Positions 1 through 9,974 of a stretch of DNA of 34,578 nucleotides are shown in pieces (the first letter of the stretch is position 1; the number at the start of each line of letters is the position of its first letter). A program made the position numbers and the translations under genes. The DNA lies in contig CAILXB010000043.1 of NCBI GenBank assembly GCA_903838025.1, forward strand, positions 1 through 34,578, read 5' to 3'. A model generated the notes under the pieces. It did no database searches, was not told the origin of the DNA, and saw nothing but the letters and a program-made list of their open reading frames with translations. This DNA comes from an uncultured Chlorobiaceae bacterium (GTDB taxonomy: Bacteria > Bacteroidota > Chlorobiia > Chlorobiales > Chlorobiaceae).

Positions 1-1
1 A

Positions 2-495
2 GTTCGATATGAGTTGGGGTTTCCCAACAGGGAGGTGCAGACCAGTTTTAATGACTCTATCCTGCAATCTATGATCACCATTTCGGAAAAAGAGCTGCTT
101 CACGATGAGTTGCTTGATTTTATCGAAACCGGAGATGTGAACAAATTGGAGCCTGTTATCCTGCACCTTTTGCGAGTATCGCCTATAATAACTACACAAA
201 CAATCAAATTGATCGTTACGAGGGCTTTTATGCCAGCGTACTCTTTGCCTTTTTTGTCGGCTTCGGGGTGGACATCATCGCTGAGGATGTGAGCAACAAG
301 GGCCGGATTGACCTGACGCTGAAGGTCGGGGGGCGAACCTTTCTCTTTGAATTCAAGGTGACTGACGGGGAGCCGCTTGAGCAGATCAAAAAGATGAAAT
401 ATTATGAGAAATATAGTGGCGAGCGCTACCTGATTGGCATTGTTTTTGATCCGAAACAGAGAAACGTCAGCAAGTTTGAGGTTGCGAGGATGTGA
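2..495 (+). pseudogene. AAA-ATPase-like / PD-(D/E)XK nuclease family protein (DUF1703-type), C-terminal part, apparently frameshifted; 5' end outside window
   Basis: Frame 2 reads VRYELGFPNREVQTSFNDSIL...VILHL; frame 1 continues FASIAYNNYTNNQIDRYEGFYASVLFAFFVGFGVDIIAEDVSNKGRIDLTLKVGGRTFLFEFKV...FEVARM*. The frame switch is at the T run near 169-171. Confidence 0.75.
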
Positions 496-699
496 CATCA
501 GCCCCAATGAGTGGTTGAGAAGGGGGAACGTTGAGGAGGCTTTTTGCTTGAAACCAAACCTTGGCAAAGAGAGCAATCCACGAAGAGCTGAAAAATAGAG
601 GAACACAATAGCCGCGAAATTCTTATTTTCGACAAACAGTAAGGTTCTTGCTGTCGCCGATACGTTACCGATCGGGTCTCTTTTTTATTTCAGCGTTTC

Positions 700-1689
700 A
701 TGCTCAATTCATCAATTGTCGTCACCGGGGCTACCGGATATATTGGTTCGCAGGTTGTTCTTGCACTGCTTTCAAGGCTTTCTGGCGGGGGGCGCCTCAG
801 GGTGATTGCCCGGAACAGCTCGGACTGCTCTTTTCTTGAGGGGTTACCGGTTGATATTGTTCGTGCCGATATCATGGACTCTCTTGCCCTCCTTGAGGCT
901 TTCAGGGGGGCCGACACGGTTTTTCATTGCGCAGGGTTTATCTCCTACACAAGGAGTTCCCGTCGCGCACTCTATGACGCCAATGTGGTCGGTACGCGCA
1001 ATGTGGTTAATGCCTCTCTGTATAATAATGTCCGCAGGCTCGTCCTCACCAGCTCTATTGCGGCGGTTGGTGCTTCCCTGGATGGCTCCCCATCCAGCGA
1101 GTCAACCACCTTTCAGGAATGGCAACGACGGAACGGTTATATGGAGGCCAAGCATCTAACAGAACTTGAGGGGTTGCGCGGTGTGGCCGAAGGGCTTGAA
1201 GTAGTGATGGTCAATCCCGGTGTGGTCATTGGTATTGACCGCCAAAACCCTGCGTCACTCAGCTCTTCGAACAAAGTGCTGCGGCTCATCTCTAAGGGGA
1301 AAATCCCGTTTTTTCCTTCGGGATCGACAGGTTTTGTTGATGTCCGCGATGTGGCAGATGCCCTCCTTGCGGCGTGGGAAAAGGGGCGCTCAGGCGAGCG
1401 TTACGTTGTTGTGGGCCTCAATCTGAGCTTCCGGGAACTTTTTGACGCTCTTCGCACTCATGCTGGCAGCAGCATGGGGTTGGCGTTTGTGGTGCCCGGG
1501 GGCGTCGGGCTTCTTGCCGGTTTTGGCGGGGAGGTTTACTCTATGCTTTCAAGCCGTCCCTCTTTTATAAGTCTGGAGAGTATTCGTCTTGCCTCAAGGC
1601 CCCTTGTATACAGTAACAGAAAGTCACGTCAGGAGCTGGGCATGTCGTACCGGGAACTCTCTGAAACGCTCAAGACTCTTGTACTCTGA
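700..1689 (+). CDS. NAD-dependent epimerase/dehydratase (extended SDR family)
   Basis: N-terminal VVTGATGYIGSQVV Rossmann motif; YMEAKHLTE (YxxxK) catalytic motif; 329 aa ORF. Confidence 0.85.
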   Translation: MLNSSIVVTGATGYIGSQVVLALLSRLSGGGRLRVIARNSSDCSFLEGLPVDIVRADIMDSLALLEAFRGADTVFHCAGFISYTRSSRRALYDANVVGTRNVVNASLYNNVRRLVLTSSIAAVGASLDGSPSSESTTFQEWQRRNGYMEAKHLTELEGLRGVAEGLEVVMVNPGVVIGIDRQNPASLSSSNKVLRLISKGKIPFFPSGSTGFVDVRDVADALLAAWEKGRSGERYVVVGLNLSFRELFDALRTHAGSSMGLAFVVPGGVGLLAGFGGEVYSMLSSRPSFISLESIRLASRPLVYSNRKSRQELGMSYRELSETLKTLVL

Positions 1690-1725
1690 AGAGGACTTTT
1701 CCTTCAATTTTTTACATGCACAACA

Positions 1726-2778
1726 ATGGATACTCCGAAAATTGAAAAAAAAGCCGTGACGGTTGATCCGGCAAAACTCAAGCAACTGAACCTCGCGGTC
1801 GAAGCCCTTGAAAAACAGTTTGGCAAGGGTGCCATCATGCGCCTTGGTGACGATTCGGCGGGAATGAAGGTGCAGTCGATTTCAACCGGCTCTATGACCC
1901 TCGATTTTGCCCTCGGTGTTGGTGGCTTGCCCCGTGGCCGTGTCACCGAAATTTATGGACCGGAATCCTCCGGAAAAACAACCCTTGCCCTTCATGTTAT
2001 TGCTGAGGCACAGAAATTGGGCGGAATTGCGGCTATCGTTGATGCTGAACACGCCTTTGACCCCTCCTACGCCCGAAAGCTCGGTGTTGATATCAACGCC
2101 CTGCTCATCAGCCAGCCGGAATCGGGCGAGCAGGCGCTTTCGATCGTGGAGACGCTGGTAAGAAGCAACGCCATTGATGTGGTGGTGGTCGACTCTGTTG
2201 CGGCTCTCGTGCCCCAGGCTGAGCTTGAAGGCGAGATGGGCGACAGTGTGATGGGCCTCCAGGCGCGGCTTATGAGCCAGGCGCTGCGCAAGCTCACCGG
2301 TGCCATCTCAAAATCGAGCTGCGTCTGTATTTTTATCAACCAGCTCCGCGATAAAATCGGCGTTGTTTATGGTAATCCTGAAACAACGACCGGCGGCAAG
2401 GCGCTGAAATTTTATTCGTCAGTGCGTCTCGATATTCGTAAAATTGCCCAGATCAAGGATGGCGAAGAGATTACCGGCAACCGCACAAGGGTGAAGGTGG
2501 TCAAAAACAAGGTTGCTCCTCCTTTCCGCACCGCTGAGTTTGATATCCTCTACGGAGAGGGCATCTCGGCTATGGGTGAACTGATTGACTTGGCCGTTGA
2601 GTTCGGTGTGGTCAAAAAGGCTGGTTCATGGTTCAGTTACGGTACCGACAAGCTTGGTCAGGGACGTGAAACTGTCAAGAAGGCGTTGCGTGAAGATTCG
2701 GCTCTCTACAGCAAGATCCAGGCGCAGGTCAAGGTGCTGATGAGCGGGCCAGTCGAGGTAGTGAACGGGCAGGTATGA
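1726..2778 (+). CDS. recA: RecA recombinase
   Basis: [19 protein letters not shown] Walker [36 protein letters not shown]: unmistakable RecA. Confidence 0.98.
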   Translation: MDTPKIEKKAVTVDPAKLKQLNLAVEALEKQFGKGAIMRLGDDSAGMKVQSISTGSMTLDFALGVGGLPRGRVTEIYGPESSGKTTLALHVIAEAQKLGGIAAIVDAEHAFDPSYARKLGVDINALLISQPESGEQALSIVETLVRSNAIDVVVVDSVAALVPQAELEGEMGDSVMGLQARLMSQALRKLTGAISKSSCVCIFINQLRDKIGVVYGNPETTTGGKALKFYSSVRLDIRKIAQIKDGEEITGNRTRVKVVKNKVAPPFRTAEFDILYGEGISAMGELIDLAVEFGVVKKAGSWFSYGTDKLGQGRETVKKALREDSALYSKIQAQVKVLMSGPVEVVNGQV

Positions 2779-3833
2779 AGATAGGAACCATTGAGATTGA
2801 CCGGCCGGTTATTCTTGCTCCGATGGAGGATGTGACCGACCGGGCATTCCGCCAACTTTGCAAACGGCACGGGGCCGATATTGTCTATACCGAGTTCATC
2901 AGTGCCGAAGCGCTGCGCAGGGGAGTCGAGAAGTCGCTCCGCAAGCTGAAGGTTGATGAAATGGAGCGCCCCTTTGCCATCCAGATTTTTGGCAGCACTC
3001 TTGAGTCGATGGTTGAGGCCGCAGTTATTGCCGAAGAGTATGGCCCCGACTATCTCGATATCTATTTCGGCTGCCCGACCAAGAAGGTTGCCGGTAAGGG
3101 GGCTGGCGCGGCGCTGCTCAGGGAGCCTGAAAAGATGGCCGCCATTTCTGAGGCGGTGGTTAAAGCGGTCTCCATTCCGGTGACGGCCAAAACAAGGATT
3201 GGCTGGGACATGGAGTCGATTAACATTCTCGATATTTTGCCCCGGCTTGAAGATGCGGGCATTCAGGCCCTTGCGCTGCATGGCCGTACGCGCAGCCAGA
3301 TGTATAAGGGAAAGGCGGACTGGAACTGGATTCGCCAGGCCAAAGAGCAGGCCCGCATACCGCTCATTGCCAATGGCGATATCTGGTCACCCGAAGATGC
3401 TCTGGCCATGTTTGCCGAAACGGGGGCGGATGGCGTGATGATTGGCCGGGGTTCCATTGGTAACCCCTTTATTTTTGAGGCGGCCAAAGAGTTGCTGAAA
3501 ACCGGCAAGCCAATGGCACTGCCCGATTTTCGTGCACGAATTGAGGTCGCCATTGAGCACTTGAAGCTCTCCGTTCAGTTCAAGGGCGAAAAGTATGGGG
3601 TGCTTGAGATGCGCCGCCACTATGCCACCTACCTGAAAGCGCTTCCGATGGTGTCGCGGGCACGCAACAAGCTGGTACGCGAGGATGGATGGGAGCAGGT
3701 GGTCGAGATTCTTCTTGACTACCGCGAGGAGTGCGAAGGATATGCAAGGGATGGGAAGATTCTTGAGTGTACGGAGTGCCTCAATGACCATTCCGATAGA
3801 TTGTCGTTAAATTATCAAGCCAATAATATATAA
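2775..3833 (+). CDS. dusB: tRNA-dihydrouridine synthase (DusB/NifR3-like)
   Basis: [63 protein letters not shown]; overlaps the recA stop by 4 nt (ATGA). Confidence 0.9.
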   Translation: MKIGTIEIDRPVILAPMEDVTDRAFRQLCKRHGADIVYTEFISAEALRRGVEKSLRKLKVDEMERPFAIQIFGSTLESMVEAAVIAEEYGPDYLDIYFGCPTKKVAGKGAGAALLREPEKMAAISEAVVKAVSIPVTAKTRIGWDMESINILDILPRLEDAGIQALALHGRTRSQMYKGKADWNWIRQAKEQARIPLIANGDIWSPEDALAMFAETGADGVMIGRGSIGNPFIFEAAKELLKTGKPMALPDFRARIEVAIEHLKLSVQFKGEKYGVLEMRRHYATYLKALPMVSRARNKLVREDGWEQVVEILLDYREECEGYARDGKILECTECLNDHSDRLSLNYQANNI

Positions 3834-3839
3834 TAAGTT

Positions 3840-4865
3840 ATGAGTAGTCAGGATTCCCGTTGCCGTGTGGCAGTACTTGGTGCAACCGGTCTGGTCGGTC
3901 GCACCATGATCAAGGTTCTTGAAGAGAGAAATTTTCCCGCAACCGATTTTGTGCCGCTTGCTTCGTCAAGAAGTGCCGGTCAGACGGTGACCTTCAGGGG
4001 CAAGGAGTTCATCATTCGCGAACCCTCAGAAGAGGCTTTTCGTGATGTCGATATCGCCCTTTTTTCCGCAGGCGCAACTGCGAGTAAAGAGTGGGCTGTG
4101 GTTGCGGCGGCTGAAGGTGCGGTGGTTATCGACAACTCATCGGCATTCCGCATGGAGCCTGATGTGCCCCTTGTTGTGCCAGAGGTCAACCCCGAAGCCA
4201 TTTTCAGGGCCGACGGTCGCCCCGAACCGATTATTGCCAACCCCAACTGCTCAACCATCCAGATGGTGGTGGTGCTCAAGCCGCTGCACGACCGTTTCGG
4301 CGTCAAAAGGGTGGTAGTTTCGACCTATCAGTCGGTGACCGGTAAAGGAAAGATCGGGCGCGACGCCCTTGAAAGCGAGTTGGCCGGAGAGAGCCAGGAG
4401 CAGTTCACCCATTTTCACCAGATCGCCTTCAACGCCGTGCCGCAGATCGATGCCTTCACCGATAACGGCTACACCAAGGAGGAGATGAAGATGGTCAACG
4501 AGACCCGCAAAATCATGGGCGACAAGAGCATGAGCATCTCTCCCACCACCGTGCGCATTCCGGTTTATGGTGGCCACGGAGAGTCGCTCAACATCGAGCT
4601 TGAGCGCGAATTTGATATCGACGAGGTGCGTGAACTTCTTCGTACCTCACCCGGCATTATCCTCCAGGACGACCCTTCGGCACGCATCTACCCTATGCCG
4701 CTCACCTCCTACGAGCGTGACGAAGTTTTTGTAGGCAGAATCCGCCGCGACTACTGGCATCCGCAGACGTTGAACATGTGGATTGTCGCCGACAACCTGC
4801 GCAAAGGTGCGGCCACCAACGCCGTGCAGATTGCCGAGGTGATTGTTAATCAGAAAAAAGCGTAA
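3840..4865 (+). CDS. asd: Aspartate-semialdehyde dehydrogenase
   Basis: VAVLGATGLVGRTMIKVLEERNFP, ANPNCSTIQMVVVLKPLHD, VSTYQSVTGKGK. Confidence 0.96.
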   Translation: MSSQDSRCRVAVLGATGLVGRTMIKVLEERNFPATDFVPLASSRSAGQTVTFRGKEFIIREPSEEAFRDVDIALFSAGATASKEWAVVAAAEGAVVIDNSSAFRMEPDVPLVVPEVNPEAIFRADGRPEPIIANPNCSTIQMVVVLKPLHDRFGVKRVVVSTYQSVTGKGKIGRDALESELAGESQEQFTHFHQIAFNAVPQIDAFTDNGYTKEEMKMVNETRKIMGDKSMSISPTTVRIPVYGGHGESLNIELEREFDIDEVRELLRTSPGIILQDDPSARIYPMPLTSYERDEVFVGRIRRDYWHPQTLNMWIVADNLRKGAATNAVQIAEVIVNQKKA

Positions 4866-5730
4866 ACCTTTTTTGCCCGTCCAAAGCCATGAGTGCCAGG
4901 CTGATGGCTTTGATCGTCACGTTGGAAGAGAGTGAGCATTTATCAGGGTTCGTGATAAAAAGTGACGGAGGGATGCTGAGCGGTTTCAGCGTCATCGAGG
5001 TCTCTTTTTTGATAAGTCTTGTCATTGCCCTGTCGGCCAGTGTGCCGGTCAGTTGTACCCTGGTTTCACGGAAGAGCGGGTTTTCGACAAGCTCTTTGAT
5101 GGTGAAGTATTCGCTCTCCTTTCGGTTTTTTACCTCCCGGCATAACAATTGTCTTATCCGCCCCTCTTTTGATTCCGTCAGGAGGAGATAGTTCTTTTCA
5201 ATTTCAAGGATCGCCTGCCTCTCAGCAGTAAAGCTGGAGAGGTGAAGAAGAGGCAACTGCGGAGTGCTGCTGAAAATGAGGCGGCGCGAGGCTGTAAGCT
5301 GCTCTAAAACTTTTCTGCTGCTTTCGGCGGGATAGAAGAGCAGCATCTTTTTTTCATACGCACCGTTCTGGTTCATACCATAAGCGGTGCAGTCGCAATC
5401 GTACTGTTGGGGTTGGCTTAAAAAGTGTTGTGCTTCAATCCGGCAATACTCCAGGCACTTCTCTGCGCTCGAATTGGCGGGAAAAGAGGCGGGAAGGGGG
5501 AGGTAGTTTTCTGGTGTGATGCACAGCGCCAGCTCATCATTAGGCCACTCGTTGAGGTGATTGTCGAGCTTGTTCAGCAGTCGGATCCCTTTAACGGAAG
5601 CAAGGTGGTCAAGGTCGAATGGCAGAGTTTTGCATCGGTTCAGAGTATATTTGTTTTCAGCAAATTTTGTCATGCGTACTATGGCGCACTCTCTGGCATC
5701 TATGGCGCAGGCAATAAGGCTTGTGCTCAT
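4846..5730 (-). CDS. Hypothetical protein, possibly actin-like/PilM-like ATPase fold
   Basis: 294 aa ORF immediately downstream of the ComEA-like gene with a TAATG overlap; family assignment is weak. Confidence 0.6.
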   Translation of the reverse strand: MSTSLIACAIDARECAIVRMTKFAENKYTLNRCKTLPFDLDHLASVKGIRLLNKLDNHLNEWPNDELALCITPENYLPLPASFPANSSAEKCLEYCRIEAQHFLSQPQQYDCDCTAYGMNQNGAYEKKMLLFYPAESSRKVLEQLTASRRLIFSSTPQLPLLHLSSFTAERQAILEIEKNYLLLTESKEGRIRQLLCREVKNRKESEYFTIKELVENPLFRETRVQLTGTLADRAMTRLIKKETSMTLKPLSIPPSLFITNPDKCSLSSNVTIKAISLALMALDGQKRFTLFSD

Positions 5731-6245
5731 TATTCGAGTATGAAATATTTTTTGAGAGATTCAAGCTTTTTTTTGCCAATACCCTTGACGTCAAGAAAGT
5801 CCTGGAATTGCATCACTTTTCCCCCTTTTGATTTTCTGAAAGTAATCAGCCGCTCCGCCATGACCGGCCCTACGCCTGGAATTTTCTGTAACTGCTGGCT
5901 GCTCGCCTTGTTGAAAGAGAGGGTGCCATTAAAGACTTTTTTTCCTGATGAGCGTTGCTCCGGTTTTTTTTGAGCGTCAACGTCTTCTCCTTCGGTCTCA
6001 GCAGCCAGCAAAACATCTTCCTTGACGGATGCCTGCTGCACGGTGGCAAGGGAAATAAGGCTGTCGACCTCCGCTTCACGGTATCGGGCGCTTTCTGCTT
6101 TTTTGACAAGAAGATCAACCTCCTCTGATGAACGGAGCGTAACAAGGATGCCGCCCAGCAGTAGAAAGGCCAGAAGAGCCGATACCAGAGTAATTTCTGC
6201 CTTGGTGAGGCTGAGCTTCAGCGCCAGTTTTTCGAGGGGGTTCAT
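5730..6245 (-). CDS. ComEA-like helix-hairpin-helix protein with N-terminal TM segment
   Basis: TM segment ITLVSALLAFLLLGGILVTL; C-terminal FNKASSQQLQKIPGVGPVMAERLITFRKSKGGKVMQFQDFLDVKGIGKKKLESLKKYF tandem HhH. Confidence 0.85.
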   Translation of the reverse strand: MNPLEKLALKLSLTKAEITLVSALLAFLLLGGILVTLRSSEEVDLLVKKAESARYREAEVDSLISLATVQQASVKEDVLLAAETEGEDVDAQKKPEQRSSGKKVFNGTLSFNKASSQQLQKIPGVGPVMAERLITFRKSKGGKVMQFQDFLDVKGIGKKKLESLKKYFILE

Positions 6246-7393
6246 AAAAAGATGCGTTTTACCCTTGAAGAGACCGAACAGAGTATTTCATAGCTGATGG
6301 TGCCAGTCAGGTCGGCCAGGTACTCCGCCCCGACGCCCTCCCAACCAAAAAGAACCGCTTTGTCGCCAATGTTGACCTGGTGCGCAGTGCCGAGGTTAAC
6401 CATGATCTGATCCATGGTGACGGTGCCGACCTGCGGGTAAGCGTTGCCGTTAATCATGACGGTGGCTCGGCCTGAGAGCGCTCTTGCATAACCATCGGCG
6501 TAGCCTGCGGCTATGGTGGCGATGGTGCACGTTTCGGGCGCAGTCCAGGTTCGGTTATAGCTGATGGTGGTTCCTGCAGGGACGGTTTTGATAAAAATCA
6601 CTTTTGCCTCAACTTGCATGACCGGTTTGACGTCGAGGCGGCAAGGCGTGTTTTTTGCCGGATGGTACCCGTAGAGCAGAATGCCGGGGCGCACCATGTC
6701 GAGCCAGGAGTGGGGTGACGTCATAATGGCGCCACTGTTGGCCGCATGTTTGCACACGGTTCTGGATGAGGCATGTTCATATTCAGCAGTGAGCGTTGTG
6801 AAGGCATTGAGCTGCTCCTGGGTGAATCCTTCAGCGGTCGCGCTGTCGGCAAAGTGGGTGTAGATTCCTCTCAGCTCAAGGTGAGGGGAACGGTCGATTT
6901 GCCGCAAAAGTTCCATGGCAACTGACGGGTTGACGCCGAGACGCCCCATGCCGGTATCGACCTTGACCTGTACGGAAAGCGTTGTGTTCTCTGCGGCGGC
7001 AATTTCTTCTGCCGCACGGAGCGTCAGGCTGTCGCAGAGGGTCATTTCAATGCCGTGGTGCAGAAAAAAAGGAATTTGAGAGGGAAGCGGCGAAGAGAAT
7101 GCGAGAATGGAGGCCCGCTTTTTCAGCGCACCGCACTTTTTCAGTTCAATGGCTTCATGGATGTTGGCCACGCCGAAATCACTGATGCCTGATTTTTCAA
7201 GCGTTTCAGCAACCCTGTGGACGTTGTGGCCGTAAGCATTGGCTTTGACAATACCCATAATTCGCTTGCCCTCACCAACTCTCCGCGCAATTATGCGTGC
7301 GTTCCAGGCAAGGTTTTCGAGCGAGACCAGCGCCTCTGTCATGTTTTCAGGTAGAATTTCTCCTGCTGCAAACTCCCTGTTGTTTTCATCCAT
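6242..7393 (-). CDS. alr: Alanine racemase
   Basis: GIVKANAYGHNVHRVAETLEKSG PLP-lysine motif, KVDTGMGRLGV, GYADGYARALSGRATVMINGNAYPQVGTVTMDQIMVNLG. Confidence 0.96.
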   Translation of the reverse strand: MDENNREFAAGEILPENMTEALVSLENLAWNARIIARRVGEGKRIMGIVKANAYGHNVHRVAETLEKSGISDFGVANIHEAIELKKCGALKKRASILAFSSPLPSQIPFFLHHGIEMTLCDSLTLRAAEEIAAAENTTLSVQVKVDTGMGRLGVNPSVAMELLRQIDRSPHLELRGIYTHFADSATAEGFTQEQLNAFTTLTAEYEHASSRTVCKHAANSGAIMTSPHSWLDMVRPGILLYGYHPAKNTPCRLDVKPVMQVEAKVIFIKTVPAGTTISYNRTWTAPETCTIATIAAGYADGYARALSGRATVMINGNAYPQVGTVTMDQIMVNLGTAHQVNIGDKAVLFGWEGVGAEYLADLTGTISYEILCSVSSRVKRIFL

Positions 7394-7600
7394 AACCTGG
7401 AAGCCCTCTTTTGCTTTTACCCTGTTGCATTAAAACCTGTTTTCTTTTTCTCCTCCAGCATAGTCAGATGGAACTTCCTGTAAAAAAACATATTTTGTCC
7501 ATGATTTTCAAACCGGAAAGGCGCTTATTCCTTGTATATTTTCTCTTCAGCGTCACAGGGGCGTTGCGTTGTCATTTTAACTCATCTCTCAGTTGTTACC

Positions 7601-8974
7601 ATGTCGAACCACGATATTTTCGGGCTTGCTGCAGAAACGCCTATGGTACCTGTTCAACAGATGGCCCGTCAGATAAGGCCCAAGGTCATGGCCAAACTTG
7701 AGTATATGAATCCTGCGTGGTCGCATTACTACCGAGTGGCTTGTGCCATTGTAAAGGATGCTGAAGAGCGCAAGCTGATTCAACGGGGAATGACCCTTGT
7801 CGACTGGACTTTTGGCGACAGCGGAATTGCCCTTGCCATGGCCGGTGTGAGCCGTGGCTACAAGCTTTTGCTGGCCGCACCCGATAAAATATCGCGAGAG
7901 AAGCAGGATATGCTTCGTGCTCTCGGTGCAGAACTGGTGATTACCCCTTCGGACGCTTTGCCCGGAGAACCGCGCAGTTGCATGAATGTGGCTGAAAGCC
8001 TGGTGCGGAGTATCCCCAACGCCTTTTATGCTGGTATGTACGCCAACCCCCTCAGTTTCAAGGTTCACAGCGAATCGACGGGCAGTGAAATTTTTCGCCA
8101 GACGGAGGGGAGGGTTACCCACGTTTTTGTGCCGATGATTTCTGGTGCCATGGTTTTCGGGATTGCTACTTTTTTGAAAGCAAAAAATCCTGCCATTAAG
8201 ATTATCGGTGTTGAGTCGCAGGACTCAATCTATGCAGGGCTTTTCAGAAATGGAATGCCTGGCGCGCCCGTTTTTTCAGAGCTTGAAGAGATTGGTTCCC
8301 GGCAGCCCTCCGCCTTCTGGGAGCCCTCGCTGCTTGATGATGTGGTGCAGGTCAGTGATTATGATGCTTTTAACTGCGGCAGAGAGCTGTTGCGGATGGA
8401 AGCGCTGTTTGCCGGTGGAGCTTCAGGCGCGGCGATGGCTGCGGCGCTTCGTGCCGGTGTTGCATATCGTGAAGATGATTGTGTCGTCGTGGTTATGAAC
8501 GATTTTGGTGGTTATTATCTGAGCAAAATGTTCCATGACGAGTGGATGCGCAAGCGCGGCTTTTACCGCAAAGCAAAGTCAGCCCCTGAGCAAATCACGG
8601 CCGAAGATATTTTGCAGTTGAAGGCACGCCGGGATCTGATTTTTGCCTTGCCCGAAAATACCCTTGCAGAAGTGTTTCAGATGATGAAGCAGAACGATGT
8701 TTCACAATTGCCGATTGTCTCCTATAATGCTCCGATTGGCAGTATCAGCGAAAACAAGATTCTCTCCATTCTCATTGAAAACGATGATGCGATGAATGCA
8801 AAGGTCGTCGGATTTATGGAGCCTCCATTTCCGGTCTGCCGGCTCGATGCAACAATTTCCGAATTATCCGATAAACTGCAGCAAAGTGCATCGGGAGTGC
8901 TGGTAAGCCGCTCGGACGGGCGCCTTCAATTGCTCACAAAGTCAGATCTTATTGATGCCTTGACCCATAAGTGA
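7601..8974 (+). CDS. Cystathionine beta-synthase/cysteine synthase-fold protein with C-terminal CBS domain pair; PLP motifs degenerate (probable pseudoenzyme)
   Basis: CBS-like framework (LRALGAELVITPSDA, FAGGASGAAMAAALRAG, HDEWMRKRGF) followed by CBS domains (LPENTLAEVFQMMKQNDVSQLPIVSYNAPIGSISENKIL...). The ATG at 7601 is preferred over the upstream ORF start at 7532. Confidence 0.85.
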   Translation: MSNHDIFGLAAETPMVPVQQMARQIRPKVMAKLEYMNPAWSHYYRVACAIVKDAEERKLIQRGMTLVDWTFGDSGIALAMAGVSRGYKLLLAAPDKISREKQDMLRALGAELVITPSDALPGEPRSCMNVAESLVRSIPNAFYAGMYANPLSFKVHSESTGSEIFRQTEGRVTHVFVPMISGAMVFGIATFLKAKNPAIKIIGVESQDSIYAGLFRNGMPGAPVFSELEEIGSRQPSAFWEPSLLDDVVQVSDYDAFNCGRELLRMEALFAGGASGAAMAAALRAGVAYREDDCVVVVMNDFGGYYLSKMFHDEWMRKRGFYRKAKSAPEQITAEDILQLKARRDLIFALPENTLAEVFQMMKQNDVSQLPIVSYNAPIGSISENKILSILIENDDAMNAKVVGFMEPPFPVCRLDATISELSDKLQQSASGVLVSRSDGRLQLLTKSDLIDALTHK

Positions 8975-9076
8975 GTGCAGGTGCATTATCCTGTTGTTTA
9001 TTAGGGAGGATTTCTTTAACTAAGCATTCAAAAAACATTCCTCTTTTATTTCAGGTGCGATGCACTATATTGCGCC

Positions 9077-9724
9077 ATGAAGCCCGCAAAAAGAGAGTGG
9101 AGCGCAGAGAGAGATACGGAAATCCAGACGACTTTTGGTCGGGTTAATAACCAGCACTATGATATGAAGGTAGAGTCCAGAAAAAGACAGTTCATTTTGG
9201 AGGGCAAAATCAAGCCTTGCTTCTGTGAAGGATGTGGCCAGATTACAGAGAAGGTTTTTGTCGGCGAATGGATGCCGAGCGACAAGCCCAGAGAGGAGGA
9301 TCTTTTAACGACGGTTGCGGCCAAAAAGCCCAAAGGGAGTAAAAACGGCACGGGAGAATTGCCGCCTGCCGCCGAAAATCAGTATTGGGTTCGCTGTTCT
9401 GACTGCAACCAGGTTTACCTGCTCAAGGAGTGGCAGATACAGATTGATCGGGAAATCAGTCCCGATGAGTTGAAAGCCGAAGAGTGTCAGATTTATTCTC
9501 CGCATGGTATTTATGCCAAGGGTGACGCCCTCTATCACCAGGCGCTTGGTGAGGTTGGCGTGGTCAGAGAAAAACAGGCAACAGGAAGTGGTGCTTTTGT
9601 TATTATTGTGGAATTTTGCAAAAGTGGCAAAAAACAGCTTCTCGAAAATGTACAAATGAACCCCGCAAACGGGAAAAATACAGAGAGTGTTACGGATCTT
9701 ATTAAATTGAAACTTAGACGTTGA
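9077..9724 (+). CDS. Hypothetical protein with putative zinc ribbon
   Basis: 215 aa ORF with CFCEGCGQ and CSDCNQVY CxxC pairs; upstream of rpsU. Confidence 0.65.
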   Translation: MKPAKREWSAERDTEIQTTFGRVNNQHYDMKVESRKRQFILEGKIKPCFCEGCGQITEKVFVGEWMPSDKPREEDLLTTVAAKKPKGSKNGTGELPPAAENQYWVRCSDCNQVYLLKEWQIQIDREISPDELKAEECQIYSPHGIYAKGDALYHQALGEVGVVREKQATGSGAFVIIVEFCKSGKKQLLENVQMNPANGKNTESVTDLIKLKLRR

Positions 9725-9748
9725 TCTTTTAAAAGGGGGTGAATTACA

Positions 9749-9946
9749 TTGGTTAGTGTGCAGATAAATGACAATGAATCGATCGATAAAATGCTGAAAC
9801 GCTTCAAGAAAAAATATGAGCGTGCAGGTGTTTTAAAGGAGTTTCGTGCAAACGCATACTTCGTCAAACCTTCGGTGGATGGTCGTTTGAAGCGCTCAAG
9901 GAGCAGACGAAGAGCGCAGAGGGCAAATGAAGAACGCAATTCATGA
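9749..9946 (+). CDS. rpsU: 30S ribosomal protein S21 (TTG start)
   Basis: [66 protein letters not shown] Shine-Dalgarno just upstream of TTG. Confidence 0.95.
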   Translation: MVSVQINDNESIDKMLKRFKKKYERAGVLKEFRANAYFVKPSVDGRLKRSRSRRRAQRANEERNS

Positions 9947-9974
9947 TCGTTCCCGTTCGCAACAGTTATGTCCA

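Noticed and set aside
100-606. 168-aa minus-strand ORF
   Set aside because: Shadow ORF opposite the nuclease-family gene fragment, whose plus-strand product has recognisable motifs.
2706-3281. 191-aa minus-strand ORF overlapping recA/dusB
   Set aside because: Shadow of strongly supported recA and dusB coding sequence.
9749-9751. TTG start of rpsU as an anomaly
   Set aside because: Non-ATG start for S21 has a good Shine-Dalgarno and is plausible; not a finding by itself.
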